A DNA stretch of 64,000 nt from Acheta domesticus (GCA_031308135.1 JAHLJT010000631.1:7817286-7881285); one strand, 5' to 3'. Counted from the stretch's first letter, positions 1 through 12,580 are shown. The notes: generated from the sequence alone by a model not told the origin. Numbers and translations are program-made.

Positions 1-1250
1 CCCGCGGCCGAGGCGGCCCCCGCCGGGCACAGTTTTATTTATTTACACACACGGCGGTATTCGGCAGGGACCAGGTCTGGACGGTGTGCTTGTAATAGCA
101 GGCGCCACTACGTCGGTAAAGCTAGCACCCCCACTTTCTCAAAACTCAAAAATGCTTGCGCCATAATTTTGGGATAATTTTGGGCTAATTTCAGCCCCCT
201 TCTAAAAATTTTGGGCTACCTCCCAACACCTTGAAATTCCGATTTCAAATTTTGGCCGGTAAAGCTAGCACCCCCACTTACTTAAAATTCAAATTTTTTG
301 CACGGTCAAAACAAGTGAATTTTGGGCTTCTGGGGGCCACTTTTCAAAATTTCGAAAAACACCCCTAAATACGAAAACAAAAAATCAAAACCACTCCTAA
401 TTCTCAAATTTCAAAATTTCTCCCACCATAAGTTCGGGATATTTTTGGGCTCTTCAGTGACACCAGAAACATTATTTTGGTACCCTACAATCTCCTAAAT
501 TAAGGTTAAAAATTGTGGGTTGTTAATTGAACACCCACCCGTACTGAAAATTCGAAAATATTTGTGTGGTCGTAAACGTGCGAAATTTTTGTTCCTTTTC
601 AAAATTTCGAAACTCACCCCTACGTACAATAACAAAGATTTAAAACCATCCCAATAGCAACTCAACTCAAAAAATCTTGGGCCATAATTTTGGGTTCTTT
701 AGTGTCATCAAAAAACACCCCGAAATCAACTTAGCAAAAAACGAGGATGGAGAAGCTAGAATCTCACTATCTCAAAACTAGGAAATCCGGAGAAACTTCA
801 CATATATTCTGGGAGAATTATACCGTACACGTGTATTTCCAACATTAAAAAAGAAAAAAACTGTATTTGTTGAGAGTTTTACCATTTATTCGGACAGGAT
901 CAATATCAAGCCTTGAAATAATTACTTTAATTCATTCCTATGTAAATATCCAACATGGACTTATTAAATATTTCATACAAGAAAAATTCTCTCCAAAAAG
1001 CAGCGACGAATTAAAAGATAAAATAGTTATTTAACTATACATCTACAATTCTAAAATCACAATCAATAATAGAGAAATCCAAAAATGTGAAAAGAATAAT
1101 GCCTAGTATAAAAGGCAAACTACATTTTTTCTCAATCTTTCATTCGTCAAAAAAAAAAAAAAAAAAGAAAACAAACTTAACTACAAATGTAAATATGGAA
1201 TTTACTAACAATTGAACACATACCAACAAATAAGATGCGATCTTGAAATA
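1..1250. repeat. AT-rich repeat region with two copies of a GCTAGC-type end motif
   Basis: No coding region is recognisable. The first ~100 bases are GC-rich and the rest AT-rich with recurring phrases such as 'attttgggct'. The motif TAAAGCTAGCACCCCCAC occurs at 117-134 and again at 260-277, 143 bases apart. Near-complementary copies occur at 5984-6144, also 143 bases apart, so this may be the left end of a roughly 6-kb transposable element whose right end lies near 6144. The element type is not recognised and no target duplication is certain. Confidence 0.4.
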
Positions 1251-1419
1251 ATTTGGGCATTGCCATGTTTTTCATGACAAAGAAAAGCAAAGTAAAAAAA
1301 CTGTCCGAAATTTATTTATTTATTTATTTATTTAGTCAAAAAACAGTAAAAACTGTATATGACGTGTGGGGAAAGAAATTTATCTGCGCACATTTTCTTG
1401 AGGGCCAGAATTTTATTAA

Positions 1420-3600
1420 AAAAAAAAATACTTACCGATCTCAAATATTTGTTGGGTTTTTTTCAAAACTAAACTACAGGTATTTCGCTTCAATCAATTC
1501 AATGTTCTACAAATAACATGCACATTATGGCAAAAAATCGCTACACGCATATCATTTTGGGGTAGATGCATTCTTTTTGAAAAGAATTGAATATTAATCA
1601 AAACACCCTATTTTCCTGCAAAATTCAATATTTGTGTTGTTATAAAACCTAAACTACAAGGATTTCGTTCCGGGCAATTTAATGTCATATACAACACATA
1701 ATAGGCAATACGGCTGTACTCTCTAATAATTTTGGACAACTCACTTTGTTTTAAAAAGATTGGAAAATTAGTGTAAAAACTATTATATAAATTTTGATCA
1801 TATTTTGGTTTATCACTAAATAAACTCCAAAATACTGTACTAATTCAGAAGAGGAATTTATTTAGAATTGCTCATACATTGGCCATCAATATGTCAACTT
1901 CAAATAATTTTGGACTAGATTCGTTCTTATTGAAAATGAAAGGAATATTAATCAAAACAGTCCCAACTTTTTTCCGATATTCAATATTTGTGTTACCTTA
2001 ACTACAGGTATTTCGCGTTTGATAATGTCATTTTCAAATACATGATAAGGATTACGGCTGTACTCAAAAAAAATTTTAGGCTCCTCTCTTTGTTTACCAA
2101 AAAATGGAAAATTCTCGTGAAAACTACAATATACTTCTTGACCAATTTCTCATTCCTCACAAAATAAACTCCAAAATACTTTACTAATTCAAAAAGAGAA
2201 TTTATTTACATTTGCACATACATTGCTTCTCAATTTGCTAATCTCAAATAATTTCGGGCTAGAAACGTTCTTATTGAAAAATAATCAATAGAATAACTTT
2301 TGTTTTTGCTATCCAATATTTGCGATCTTATAAAACCTGAACTACAAGGATTTCGTTCCTGGCAATAAAGTTCCATATACAACACATGATAGAGAATACG
2401 GCTATACTCATGAATCATTTTGAACTTCGCGGTTTCTTCTCCAAGAAAAGAAAAATTCGCGTGAGAACTACAATATACATTTCACCACGTTTCCACTTCT
2501 GAAAAAGTAAACCCCAACATTCTGTACCAATTCAAATAAAGAATTTATTAACAATTGCACATAAATTAGCTAATAATATTCAAATCTCAAATAATTTTGG
2601 GCTTTTCTGAAATACTTTAATAATTCAAATGAGGAACTGATTCACAATTGTTCATGCATTACCTATCAAGATGCCAATCTTAAATAATTTTCGGCTAGCA
2701 CCGTTCTTATTGGAAAAATTTGGAATATTCATCAAAACACACCCAATTTTTTTCGATATTCAACATTTGCGTTCTTATAACACCTGAATTACAACAATTT
2801 GGCTCCTGGAAATTGAAGACCATATACAACACATGATACGGAATACAGATATACTAACAAATGATTTTGGCTTCTCTCTTTCTTTTCCAAAAAAATGGAA
2901 AAATTCTCGTGAGAACTAGAATATATCTTTTTACTAATTTTTCATTCTTCACAAAAAATTGCTGAAATACTTTACTAATTTAAATGAGAAATTTATTAAC
3001 GATTGCTCATACATTACCTATTAATATCACAATTTCAATTAATTTTGGGCTAGAGTCGTTCTTATTGGAAAAAATTAATATTACTAAAAACTTTCCTAAT
3101 TCTTTTCCAACATTTAATATTTCCGTTGTTATAAAACCTAAACTACAAGGATTTGGCTCCTTGGAAAGGCGCGTGACATACAACACATAATAAGAAATAT
3201 GGGCATACTCACAAATAATTTTGGGCTTCTCTCTTTCATTTCCAAAAAATGGAATCTTCTCGTGAGAACTACAACATACCTTTCGATTAATTTTTATTCC
3301 TCACAAAATAATCTCTGAAATACTTTACTAATTCAAATGAGAAATTTCTTAGCAATTGCCCATTTATTACCTATTAATACGCTAACCTCAAATAATTTTG
3401 GGCTAGCACCGTTCTGACTGAAAAATAGAACATTAATCAAAACACACCCACTTTTTTCGATATTCAATATTTGAGTTCTTATAACACCTGAACTACAACG
3501 ACTTAGCTTCTGAAAATTGAACTTCATATTCCACACATTATAGAGAATTCTATTAAAGCCCACAAATAATTCTGGCCTTCTCTCTTCCCTATCCAAAAAA
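1420..3600. repeat. Degenerate ~350-bp direct repeats
   Basis: A block containing 'aactacaaggatttcg' followed by 'atatacaacacataatag' recurs near 1652, 2002, 2341, 2790, 3143 and 3493, with spacings of about 340-350 bases except for one of ~450. A partial copy lies near 1474. Copies are well diverged with many small indels, suggesting an old tandem array. The short open frames here have no recognisable domain and are judged to be chance. Confidence 0.6.
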
Positions 3601-3639
3601 TGGAAAATTCCCGTTAGGAATACAACATACCCTATTCAC

Positions 3640-5955
3640 CAGTAAGAACCAATGTTGTTTCCTTTGGACAGCCCTGATTTTTGGAATTTGAAGGCGGGGA
3701 CGATTTTTTTTCCAAGAGCCTAAAATTATTCTTAACTTTTGGAAGGGGTTTCGAATTTTTCCTAAGGTTTTTTGATTTTGGTGTTTATTCGCCCGTAAGA
3801 ACCAATGGTAATTGTTTCGCTTTGTACAGCCCTGAATTTTGGAATTTGAAGGCGGGGTTGATTTTTTTCCAAGAGCCTAAAATTATTCTTAACTTTTGGG
3901 AGGGGTTTCAGATTTTTCCTAAGGTTTTTTGATTTTGGTGTTATTTCACCCGTAAGAACCAATGATAATTGTTTCGCTTTGTACAGCCCTGATTTTTAGA
4001 ATTTGAAGACGGGGTTGATTTTTTTCCAAGAGCCTAAAATTATTCTTAACTTTTGGGAGGGGTTTCAGATTTTTCCTAAGGTTTTTTGATTTTGGTGTTA
4101 TTTCACCCGTAAGAACCAATGTTAATTGTTTCGCTTTGTACAGCCCTGAATTTTGGAATTTGAAGGCGGGGATGATTTTTTTCCAAGAGCCTAAAATTAT
4201 TCTTAACTTTTGGGAGGGGTTTCAGATTTTTCCTAAGGTTTTTTGATTTTGATATTTATTCGCTCATAAGAACCAATGTTAATTGTTTCGCTTTGTACAG
4301 CCCTGATTTTTAGAATTTGAAGGCGGGGTTGATTTTTTTCCAAGAGCCTAAAATTATTCTTAACTTTTGGGAGGGGTTTCAGATTTTTCCTAAGGTGTTT
4401 TGATTTTGGTGTTATTTCACCCGTAAGAACCAATGTTAATTGTTTCGCTTTGTACAGCCCTGATTTTTAGAATTTGAAGACGGGGTTGATTTTTTTCCAA
4501 GAGCCTAAAATTATTCTTAACTTTTGGGAGGGGTTTCAGATTTTTCCTACGGTTTTTTGATTTTGGTGTTATTTCACCCGTAAGAACCAATGTTAATTGT
4601 TTCGCTTTGTACAGCCCTGAATTTTGGAATTTGAAGCCGGGGATGATTTTTTTCCAAGAGCCTAAAATTATTCTTAACTTTTGGGAGGGGTTTCAGATTT
4701 TTCCTAAGGTTTTTTGATTTTGATATTTATTCGCCCATAAGAACCAATGTTAATTGTTTCGCTTTGTACAGCCCTGATTTTTAGAATTTGAAGGCGGGGT
4801 TGATTTTTTTCCAAGAGCCTAAAATTATTCTTAACTTTTGGGAGGTGTTTCAGATTTTTCCTAAGGTTTTTTGATTTTGGTGTTATTTCACCCGTAAGAA
4901 CCAATGTTAATTGTTTCGCTTTGTACAGCCCTGAATTTTAGAATTTGAAGGCGGGGTTTATTTTTTTCCAAGAGCCTAAAATTATTCTTAACTTTTGGGA
5001 GGGGTTTCAGATTTTTCCTAAGGTTTTTTGATTTTGATATTTATTCGCCCATAAGAACCAATGTTAATTGTTTCGCTTTGTACAGCCCTGATTTTTAGAA
5101 TTTGAAGGCGGGGTTGATTTTTTTCCAAGAGCCTAAAATTATTCTTAACTTTTGGGAGGTGTTTCAGATTTTTCCTAAGGTTTTTTGATTTTGGTGTTAT
5201 TTCACCCGTAAGAACCAATGTTAATTGTTTCGCTTTGTACAGCCCTGATTTTTAGAATTTGAAGGCGGGGTTTATTTTTTTCCAAGAGCCTAAAATTATT
5301 CTTAACTTTTGGGAGGGGTTTCAGATTTTTCCTAAGGTTTTTTGATTTTGGTGTTATTTCACCCGTAAGAACCAATGTTAATTGTTTCGCTTTGTACAGC
5401 CCTGAATTTTGGAATTTGAAGGCATGGATGATTTTTTTCCAAGAGCCTAAAATTATTCTTAACTTTTGGGAGGGCTTTCAGATTTTTCCTAAGGTTTTTT
5501 GATTTTGGTGTTATTTCACCCGTAAGAACCAATGTTAATTGTTTCGCTTTGTACAGCCCTGATTTTTTGAATTTGAAGGCTGGGATGATTTTTTTCCAAG
5601 AGCCTAAAATTATTCTTAACTTTTGGGAGGGGTTTCAGATTTTTCCTAAGGTTTTTTGATTTTGGTGTTATTTCACCCGTAAGAACCAATGTTAATTGTT
5701 TCGCTTTGTACAGCCCTGATTTTTAGAATTTGAAGACGGGGTTGATTTTTTTTCCAAGAGCCTAAAATTATTCTTAACTTTTGGAAGGGTTTCAGATTTT
5801 TCCTACGGTTTTTTGATTTTGGTGTTATTTCACCCGTAAGAACCAATGTTAATTGTTTCGCTTTGTACAGCCCTGATTTTTGGAATTTGAAGGCGGGGAT
5901 AATTTTTTTCCAAGAGCCTAAAATTATTCTTAAATTTTGGGATGGGTTTCAGATT
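3640..5955. repeat. 157-bp tandem satellite array, ~14-15 copies
   Basis: The landmark 'taagaaccaatg' recurs at 3796, 3953, 4110 and 4267, exactly 157 bases apart, and continues to about 5955. Monomers are highly similar. A variant with 'gatatttattcgc' in place of 'ggtgttatttcac' appears near 4252, 4723 and 5037, that is every 471 bases (three monomers) and then 314 (two), which indicates higher-order duplication. The 66-residue antisense frames repeated through the array follow from its periodicity and are not genes. Confidence 0.95.
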
Positions 5956-5983
5956 TTACAATTGAATTTGAGATAGATTCTGG

Positions 5984-6144
5984 GTGGGCGCTGCTAGCTT
6001 TAGACTAAAGCTAGCAGCGCCCACGATTTTCGGAAATCCAGAGGAGCCTAAAATTCGGGAATAGAGCATTTAATTAGCCTAAAATTAGCCTAAAATTTGG
6101 ATATAGTTTGGTTGAGATTGGTTTCTGGGCGCTGCTAGCTTTAG
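5984..6144. repeat. Perfect 20-bp palindrome plus a third copy of the motif (element ends)
   Basis: 5984-6003 (GTGGGCGCTGCTAGCTTTAG) and 6005-6024 are perfect reverse complements separated by one A. The same end motif recurs at 6127-6144 in the orientation of the first arm, so 6005-6144 is itself a ~140-bp unit bounded by inverted repeats. Near-complementary copies at 117 and 260 suggest that this is the right boundary of a large element containing the satellite. What is seen is the symmetry; the element model is inference. Confidence 0.7.
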
Positions 6145-6217
6145 ATGGCTGACTTTCCGTCCAAGCGTGGACGTGGCGTGGTGCGGCGGAAGCAATGGGG
6201 GCGGCGGGTAGCCTCCA

Positions 6218-8152
6218 AATTCATTCAGATGAAATTTGACACATAGGTAGTATGCATGGAGAATAAGAAACTACAAATTTTGAGTAAAATATTTCCACCT
6301 GTTTCTGAAATACAGCCATGTAAAATTTTGCAAAATTGGCTTCCCGAAAATTTTTAAATTGATGTAGAACCTCATCAAATTAAGATAGAGAGCTGAAACA
6401 GGTGTCATTTTTCAGCTTTCTTTATGGCCTTTAATATGATATACAATTCAATAGGGGTTGCGTTCAAAAAGGTTTTCAAATTTGAATTTAAAATTTTGAT
6501 TTTGAGTTTTTTCAAAATGCTCATCTTCAAAAAAATTGAAAAAATTCTACAATAATCCTTGTATATTTCCAAACAGATGGTGCAAGTTTAAAAATGGGAC
6601 TGTAATGGGTTCATATGGTAATCTTTATTTAAAATGCACAATATTTACTTATTCTAGATTTTACTGATTTAAAATGCATTTTATTTTAAATTATAAGACC
6701 TAATATATAAAAATTATTAATTTAGTGTTTTTATTGGCTAGTGTGTTGTGTTTTATTGTTATGAATTTTCTTCTTCATCTTCTTCTTCTTCTTCTTCTTA
6801 TTATTATTATTATTATACCGCGTAATGTCATGCAATTGCGTATTTTTACTGACTGTGCATATTGAAAGGAAATGTATACAACTTTACCTATCACCAAAAA
6901 AAAAAACAACAACCATGGTCACCTTTCAGTTGATGAACCAGATACGTGGGAACCTAAATATTTAAGCGAAATGAATCGTTGAGGAAAGAACACCAACTTC
7001 GAGCAGCGTCAGCTGGTTATTTACCATCAGGCAAAGGGTTAATGATGCCCAAAATTTTGTAAAATGCCATTAATGAAAAAAGCACAGTGAGTGACAATCT
7101 CATGGTCCATCAATGAATAGGCGATTGAACTGCAACCCGGAGGAGAACGTCCGAAGGCTTTCTGATCCAGAAGAGAATCTTGTTGTGAAAATAATAAAGG
7201 ACCCTCGTATTAATGCACCAAAAGTTACTCCACAGTTATAAATTGGAATTGGCAAGAAACTAAATCCCGAAACCGTGCGAAGGGTACTAAGGAAGTTCAA
7301 TTTCCCTAGCCGCGTTGTCAGAAGAAAGCCATTTCTAAGTTGAAAGAGAAATACCCGAAAAGATCTGACTTCGATCCTCTTCTCCACAAAAACCTGGAAT
7401 ACATGCACTAAAATATACCGCATACATTAAAATACGCATTTAAACTAAAAAATTGCACACATGCAAAATAAAAATAGGGTAGATTTGTTTTATTTTTGGT
7501 GATAGATAAAGTTATATACATTTCCTTTCGATATGCACAGTCACAACATTTGCAATTGCACGAAGTTCCGCGGTCTAATAAAAATAAAAATAATAATAAT
7601 AATAATAACAATAAAACACAACACACTCACCAACAAAAAACACTAAATAATAATTTGTGTATATTAGGTCTTATAATTTGAAATAAAATGTATTTTAAAT
7701 CAGTAAAATCTAGAGTAAGTAAATATTGTGCATTTTAAATAAAGATTACCATATGAACCCATTTCAGTCCCATTTTTAAACTTGCACCATCTGTTTGGAT
7801 ATATACAAGGATTATTATAGAATTTTTTCAATTTTTTTGAAGATGAGCTTTTTGAAAAAAACTCAAAATCAAAATTTTAAATTCAAATTTGAAAACCTTT
7901 TTGAACGCAACCCCTATTAAGTTGCATATCACATAAAAGGCCATTAAGAAAGCTGAAAAATGACACCTGTTTCAGCTCTCTATCTTAATTTGGTGAGGTT
8001 CTACATCAATTTAAAAATTTTCGGGAAGCCAATTTTGCAAAATTTTACATGGCTGTATTTCAGAAACGGGTGGAAATATTTTACTCAAAATTTGTAGTTT
8101 TCTTATTCTCCATGCATACTACCTATGTGTCAAATTTCATTTGAATCTGAGA
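6218..8152. mobile_element. Tc1-like element with ~660-bp inverted repeats and a decayed transposase core
   Basis: The left part (about 6218-6892) and right part (about 7497-8152) are inverted copies of each other. For example, 'gaaatttgacacataggtag' near 6231 is matched by its complement near 8118, and the similarity runs inward through the simple-sequence tract (tta/aat repeats) to 'gatagataaagttatataca'. The ~600-bp core encodes remnants of a Tc1-family transposase. Inverted repeats this long are unusual for Tc1-like elements, though IR/DR types are known. Exact ends and the TA target duplication could not be fixed. Confidence 0.75.
6975..7425 (+). pseudogene. Tc1-like transposase N-terminal fragment, broken
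   Basis: Translated pieces resemble the DNA-binding half of Tc1 transposases. A first piece near 6980-7040 reads NTNFEQRQLVIYHQAKG. A second frame near 7120-7345 contains DPRINAPKV, NPETVRRVLRKFNFPSR and VVRRKPFLS, the typical second helix-turn-helix and linker. In-frame stops and frame changes interrupt it, and no DDE catalytic domain follows before the right inverted repeat, so the copy cannot make active transposase. A similar first piece occurs at 63760 in the element at the right edge of the window. Confidence 0.7.
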
Positions 8153-8569
8153 TGGTGATGTAAAATGACTGTGTTGATTTAATATGGTCACCCACACGTC
8201 GAAAATGCTAAATTTTTCCGTCGAAATCATACACCGCTTCGTCACTCGTTTTTGATATTATTAACATGTAATATTTCTTCAAATCATTAATTCAGCGTGC
8301 TATATGTCTTTTAGGTCTTCCATAATTTTATTAAATTTAAATAATGACGATCTACAACGCCTCTCGTCGCCTAATTAAGGTTTCTTCATAAAATTTTGCT
8401 ATTCATGTTGTTGTGTTTGACACGTCACGGCAACTTTTCTCCAAATTTACTTCACATTCCAAATTTAAGTGAACCCGTCGTCGGATCGTGTTCAAACAAA
8501 GACCACAATGTTTATTTATTTAATTTCTAATTAACTGTTTTGTCAGACTTTATTTCAAAATCGTCAAAA

Positions 8570-10050
8570 CATGGCTTTCCGAGGCGCGCTGTTCTTCTGT
8601 CTTGCCACTATCGATTCACGTATAAGTTGTTTGCCTAATTATTGTCACACACCGCACGCGGTCCCCGGCGGCGTGGGAGCGCCGGAAATCCATGAGGGCG
8701 GCCCGGGCCTAGCTCAGTCAGTCAATTTTGTTACTTTTCTGAAAATAGGCGGTGATGGAAGGAACTGCAAGGTGCAATATAATGACAATAACAATTTGGG
8801 TGACTGGTAACACAATAGAAAGTTTATTTCCGCCTAATGATAGGCCGGAGAAGTTACACAAGGAGTTTTAGAAGAAATGCCCTACCTAGTGAGCTCTGGT
8901 TAGGAACAAAAAGAACTTAAATCTAAGAGAAAAGCAAAAAGAAAATTCACAATGCAATTATTCTACTGATTACACAAAGGAAACGATCATTCGCCCTCTG
9001 GACTGGCGATTACGTGCCTCAGCGTGGCACCGCAACTCACGAAAAAAAGTCTTTGTACGGTCGTTGACCAAATACAATGCCTGATGATGATGGTGCTGAA
9101 CAGGCGTCAAATGGCACCGGTGGCAGCTGGTCGCGGCGGCGGCGGCGTGGTCGACCTTTCAAAGCCGAAGGGACGCTCGCCGGCGCGTGTCCACAACGGG
9201 CGGTGTCGGCACGGCAGCGGCCTGGGCTGCGGCGATGGCGGCTTCGTTGGCCCAAATCACGAGCGATCGCGTATCTCACGCACAATGTCACACAGCGCGA
9301 TCTGAGAGTTCCAATAAGCTCTATGCGAGCACAAATCTCGGAGAGTATCGGTCTAATTGCCAGTGGTGGCAGAGTTCAAAAATTGATACTCGGAAAGAGT
9401 TTCTCCCGGCTATCGAGATTAAGCAAGACAGAATTGGATTGCACGGGGCAATCCCAAATCGCTCCCCAGAGCACGCGATGCCCGAGGTACCTCGACCTCC
9501 CTCCTCAGCTCTCGTCACCCAAGTCTCCCGTACCCCACTTTGTGTGTTTTTCCACTCTTTCCCCCCCCAAATTTTCGCAGATATTTCGAAATCATCCCTT
9601 CCCCACAGAATTCTACCCCTGATTGGTTGAGTGTGATGGCGTCTTAACTCTTTTTTTAGCCAACCAGCTCCGGCGATTCTGGGAATTTTCCTTACTCTGT
9701 CTCATTCCAAAAGCCCTCTTTGTTTATCGAAGAAAGTAGGTCAAGAAGGGTGTGAGACATGATCGTTGTACCCCCGAAGGTTGCAGTGAATTACGGCTTT
9801 GAGCTTCCCAGCGCGGGTGACAGCCAAAAAACCGTGACGGGCACGCGCCGCGAACCTATTCAAATAGTTCTGGGGCGCCTGAAGTCCCGAACAAAAGGTC
9901 TCCCCTCGTCCCCTGGTGCCATAAACATTCGTGGAGGGCGCGTGTCGCGCGCTCGCGGGCGGGCAGCGTGGTGCGGTAGGTTCTCTCCACGCACTAGCCT
10001 TCTGCATCGGCATTTTATTTATGAAATTAATTTGCAGAAGAACTAGCGTA
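8570..10050. repeat. GC-rich block, probable repeat DNA, no gene recognised
   Basis: Base composition rises sharply compared with the flanks, and overlapping open frames exist on both strands (up to 181 codons at 9077-9622), as expected from stop-poor GC-rich DNA. Their translations are low-complexity Arg/Gly/Ala/Pro stretches without a recognisable domain. The segment resembles the GC-rich region at 32.3-33.8 kb in composition. It could be LTR or leader DNA of a retroelement, or a CpG-rich promoter remnant. Confidence 0.4.
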
Positions 10051-10679
10051 CCGCTACATTATAGTCTAATAAATGTTTATATTTCCTTCACAATTGTTTC
10101 TGGGAAATATACCATACATGAAATCATTACAGTACAGAGGACAAAACTCCAGCTCTTAATGTTTTTTTCTTGATTATTCGGCTGATATAAAACATTTTTC
10201 GTTGAAAATTTTGCTTTTTTTTAATAATTAGGTGCCTAAAGAAGCCAATATTTTAAACTAATTCTGTAGTATATAGACTTTTTGAATAATCACTTTTTGA
10301 CATTTGAAGTTTTATTATTAAGAGCAATATTTACTATTATTTATTGTATTCACGGACTGAAGTTATACGTCCCTTTTAAAGAAAGGATTGATGAAAATAA
10401 ATTTGAATTCCCTACATGATCTAATATAATTGGTCAATAATAGGTATCCAAATTAATTTAAATGCCAAGCCTTTAGTATCCTCAACTTTCTAGAGCAAAG
10501 GCTTACTATACAATACTTCACTTTCACAAGAAATCTACGCAGCAGAATTGAGCAACAGGCTATCAAGCCAAGCACTGATGGCAATTCTCAGGGACATCAT
10601 TTATAAATTCTTCTCACTACCAATAGATCAGTTTTATTTTATAACCTTTATCATCGTTATCAGAAACTGCAAGTTGCAA

Positions 10680-11000
10680 GGTCTGTCACCTGTTGCTGTT
10701 TCCCCAGTAGACCAGGAGGCTTACACATTCAGGTGTTCCGTTCTAGCCATTTCTTTTGTGGTCTTCCCTCATCCCTTTGCCCTAATGACTTGTATTTCAA
10801 CACCGCTTTGGGGAATCTCCCTTGTTTCATTTTCATAATGTGAGTGAGCCATTTTCTCTGTCCATCCTTTATTTCTTCTACCATATTTTTGCCTTTAGTC
10901 TGTTTCTGATGTCTTTACTCCTTTGCCTATCCTTTAGTGTCATTCCTGTAAGATGGCCTAGGAATCTCATTTGCATTGCCTCTATTTTTTCCTCACTACT
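10680..11000 (-). pseudogene. LINE 3' ORF fragment (after the reverse transcriptase)
   Basis: On the minus strand, 11000 down to ~10690 translates in pieces to a segment typical of the C-terminal part of insect non-LTR retrotransposon polyproteins: MQMRFLGHLTGMTLKDRQR, then IKDGQRKWLTHIMKM, then RFPKAVLKYKSLGQR with GRPQKKWLER. At least one frameshift separates the pieces. The reverse transcriptase itself is not seen here, so this is a truncated copy. The clade cannot be assigned. Confidence 0.6.
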
Positions 11001-11575
11001 GTAATGGTTTCATCAATAGAAACCCCGAAATTCCCCATAAACAGTTTTGAAATAAATGTAAACATTGAATAGACTATAGCAGGAAGCGGCCCAACTATGT
11101 ATATACTGAACCATAACCAAGCGGTCGGCCTGTACTTGAATCGATAGTGACAAAACAAAAGAATGACGCGCCGCGGAAAAGTCATTTTACAATTTTTGAA
11201 AACGCGTACAGAAATAAAGTCTGACAAAATAGCGAATTAGAGATAGAATAAATAAACATTTTGGTCTTTGTTTGGACGCAATCGGACGACGGGTTCGCTT
11301 AAATTTTGAATATGTAGCAATGGAGAAAAGTTCACGTGAGACATTCAAATACAATAACATATATGTCAAGATTTTATGAAGAAACCTTAATGTGGGCGAC
11401 GAAAGGCGTTGCAAATCAGCATAATTTAAAATTAGCGAAATTATGGAATTCTTAAAAGACTTATAGAACGTCGGAATTATTTATTTTAGAAAAATCTTGT
11501 ATGTTAATAATGTCGAAAACAATTGACGAAGCAGTGCATAATTTCGACATAGAAATTCATCATTTTCGGTATATT

Positions 11576-12580
11576 AAGCGTTAGAAACGTATGTTTTGGC
11601 AATAAAACTCGGACGTTGAACACACGTAGTAATAAAGAAACGTAATGTCATGTCAAAATACCTAATATTTTAGATTTTAGAAAAATTTTATGAAACAACC
11701 ATTGAGGATGCAAGAATGGAATTCGACGGCGTTTGTAAAAAAACAGTAGACAACACGAACTTACATGGTGAATCGCCGCTGATTTCGTGTCACTTTTGAG
11801 TCACAGCTCGTGAAGGCAAGACCGAATTCATGTCAGGCTGTTTTAAGATTTTTTATGCAAATCGAACTTAGAATATTTTATCGAACAGTGCAGTGCTAAT
11901 GGACATATACTTTTGTCACAAGAATTAGATACTGACGCGGCAAATACTTAAAAAAAGGAAGTTTATTTTGTATGTGCTTCGAAAAAACGCAGTCGCGAGT
12001 AATTAAAAAAATTCTTGGAGGCTATGGTTTTCTTGTGGAAGTTGGTGGACGCAGTTTTGGTGTAAGCTGATCTGTCGGCGCGTGCAACTGGGCACGCAAA
12101 ACTGGTGACCGTATTTGGGGCAACGACGCCGAGCTGGCTGCATCTCGACAAAGGGAAGTGCCCGCATTTTTTGTGTAGTATTCCAAGTTAAAATCTGTAC
12201 AAGAGCAAGAATGTTTAAGACAAAATAATTTAAATTCTTTGCAAATTAGTTGAGAGAGATGCTGAGAAGTATTTTATAAAGCATAATGCATGCGAGTTGT
12301 CGCTGAGCAAAGTTATAAAAAAAATAAATAAATGTTTTTTATTAACAAATGGTCAACGTATGTACAAAAAATTAAATTAGATAAATATTTTACAAAAAAA
12401 GAAGGAATTCCTTCATAAATTAAATAGAAGTCAGTTGGTTTTATTTGGATTTTAAGTGTTATTGTAGCATATTGTATTGTTGACGTTGCAGAGCGTGTGT
12501 ATGTGTGAATCTTTGTATTGTTGTATTTACATGTTGTCTAGTTATTGGGTAAGGGCTCTACGAAGCGAAGAGAATTCCAT
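11576..12580. other. Intergenic, nothing recognised
   Basis: AT-rich sequence with no open frame that resembles a known protein. A weak similarity to the inverted-repeat block starts near 11690 ('gaaaaattttatgaaacaacc'). Confidence 0.5.

Larger units (their letters stand above)
8200..11575. mobile_element. Block bounded by ~370-bp diverged inverted repeats
   Basis: About 8215-8560 and 11170-11570 are inverted copies. For instance 'gacgacgggttc' (near 11284) and 'ttttatgaagaaacctta' (near 11372) have complements near 8478 and 8380. Similarity is visibly lower than in the Tc1-like element next door. Between them lie a GC-rich block (8570-10050) and an antisense LINE fragment (10680-11000). This may be an old long-TIR transposon with later insertions, or two inverted copies of a dispersed repeat. 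A further weak match starts near 11690. Confidence 0.5.

Noticed and set aside
3640..5955. Regular repeats that might suggest a CRISPR array or repeat-protein gene
   Set aside because: The whole 157-base unit is repeated with no variable spacers, the context is eukaryotic, and the antisense frames are broken at each unit.
9077..9622. 181-codon frame in the GC-rich block
   Set aside because: It overlaps other frames on both strands, is low-complexity Arg/Gly/Pro-rich and lacks any known domain or splice context; expected in GC-rich DNA.
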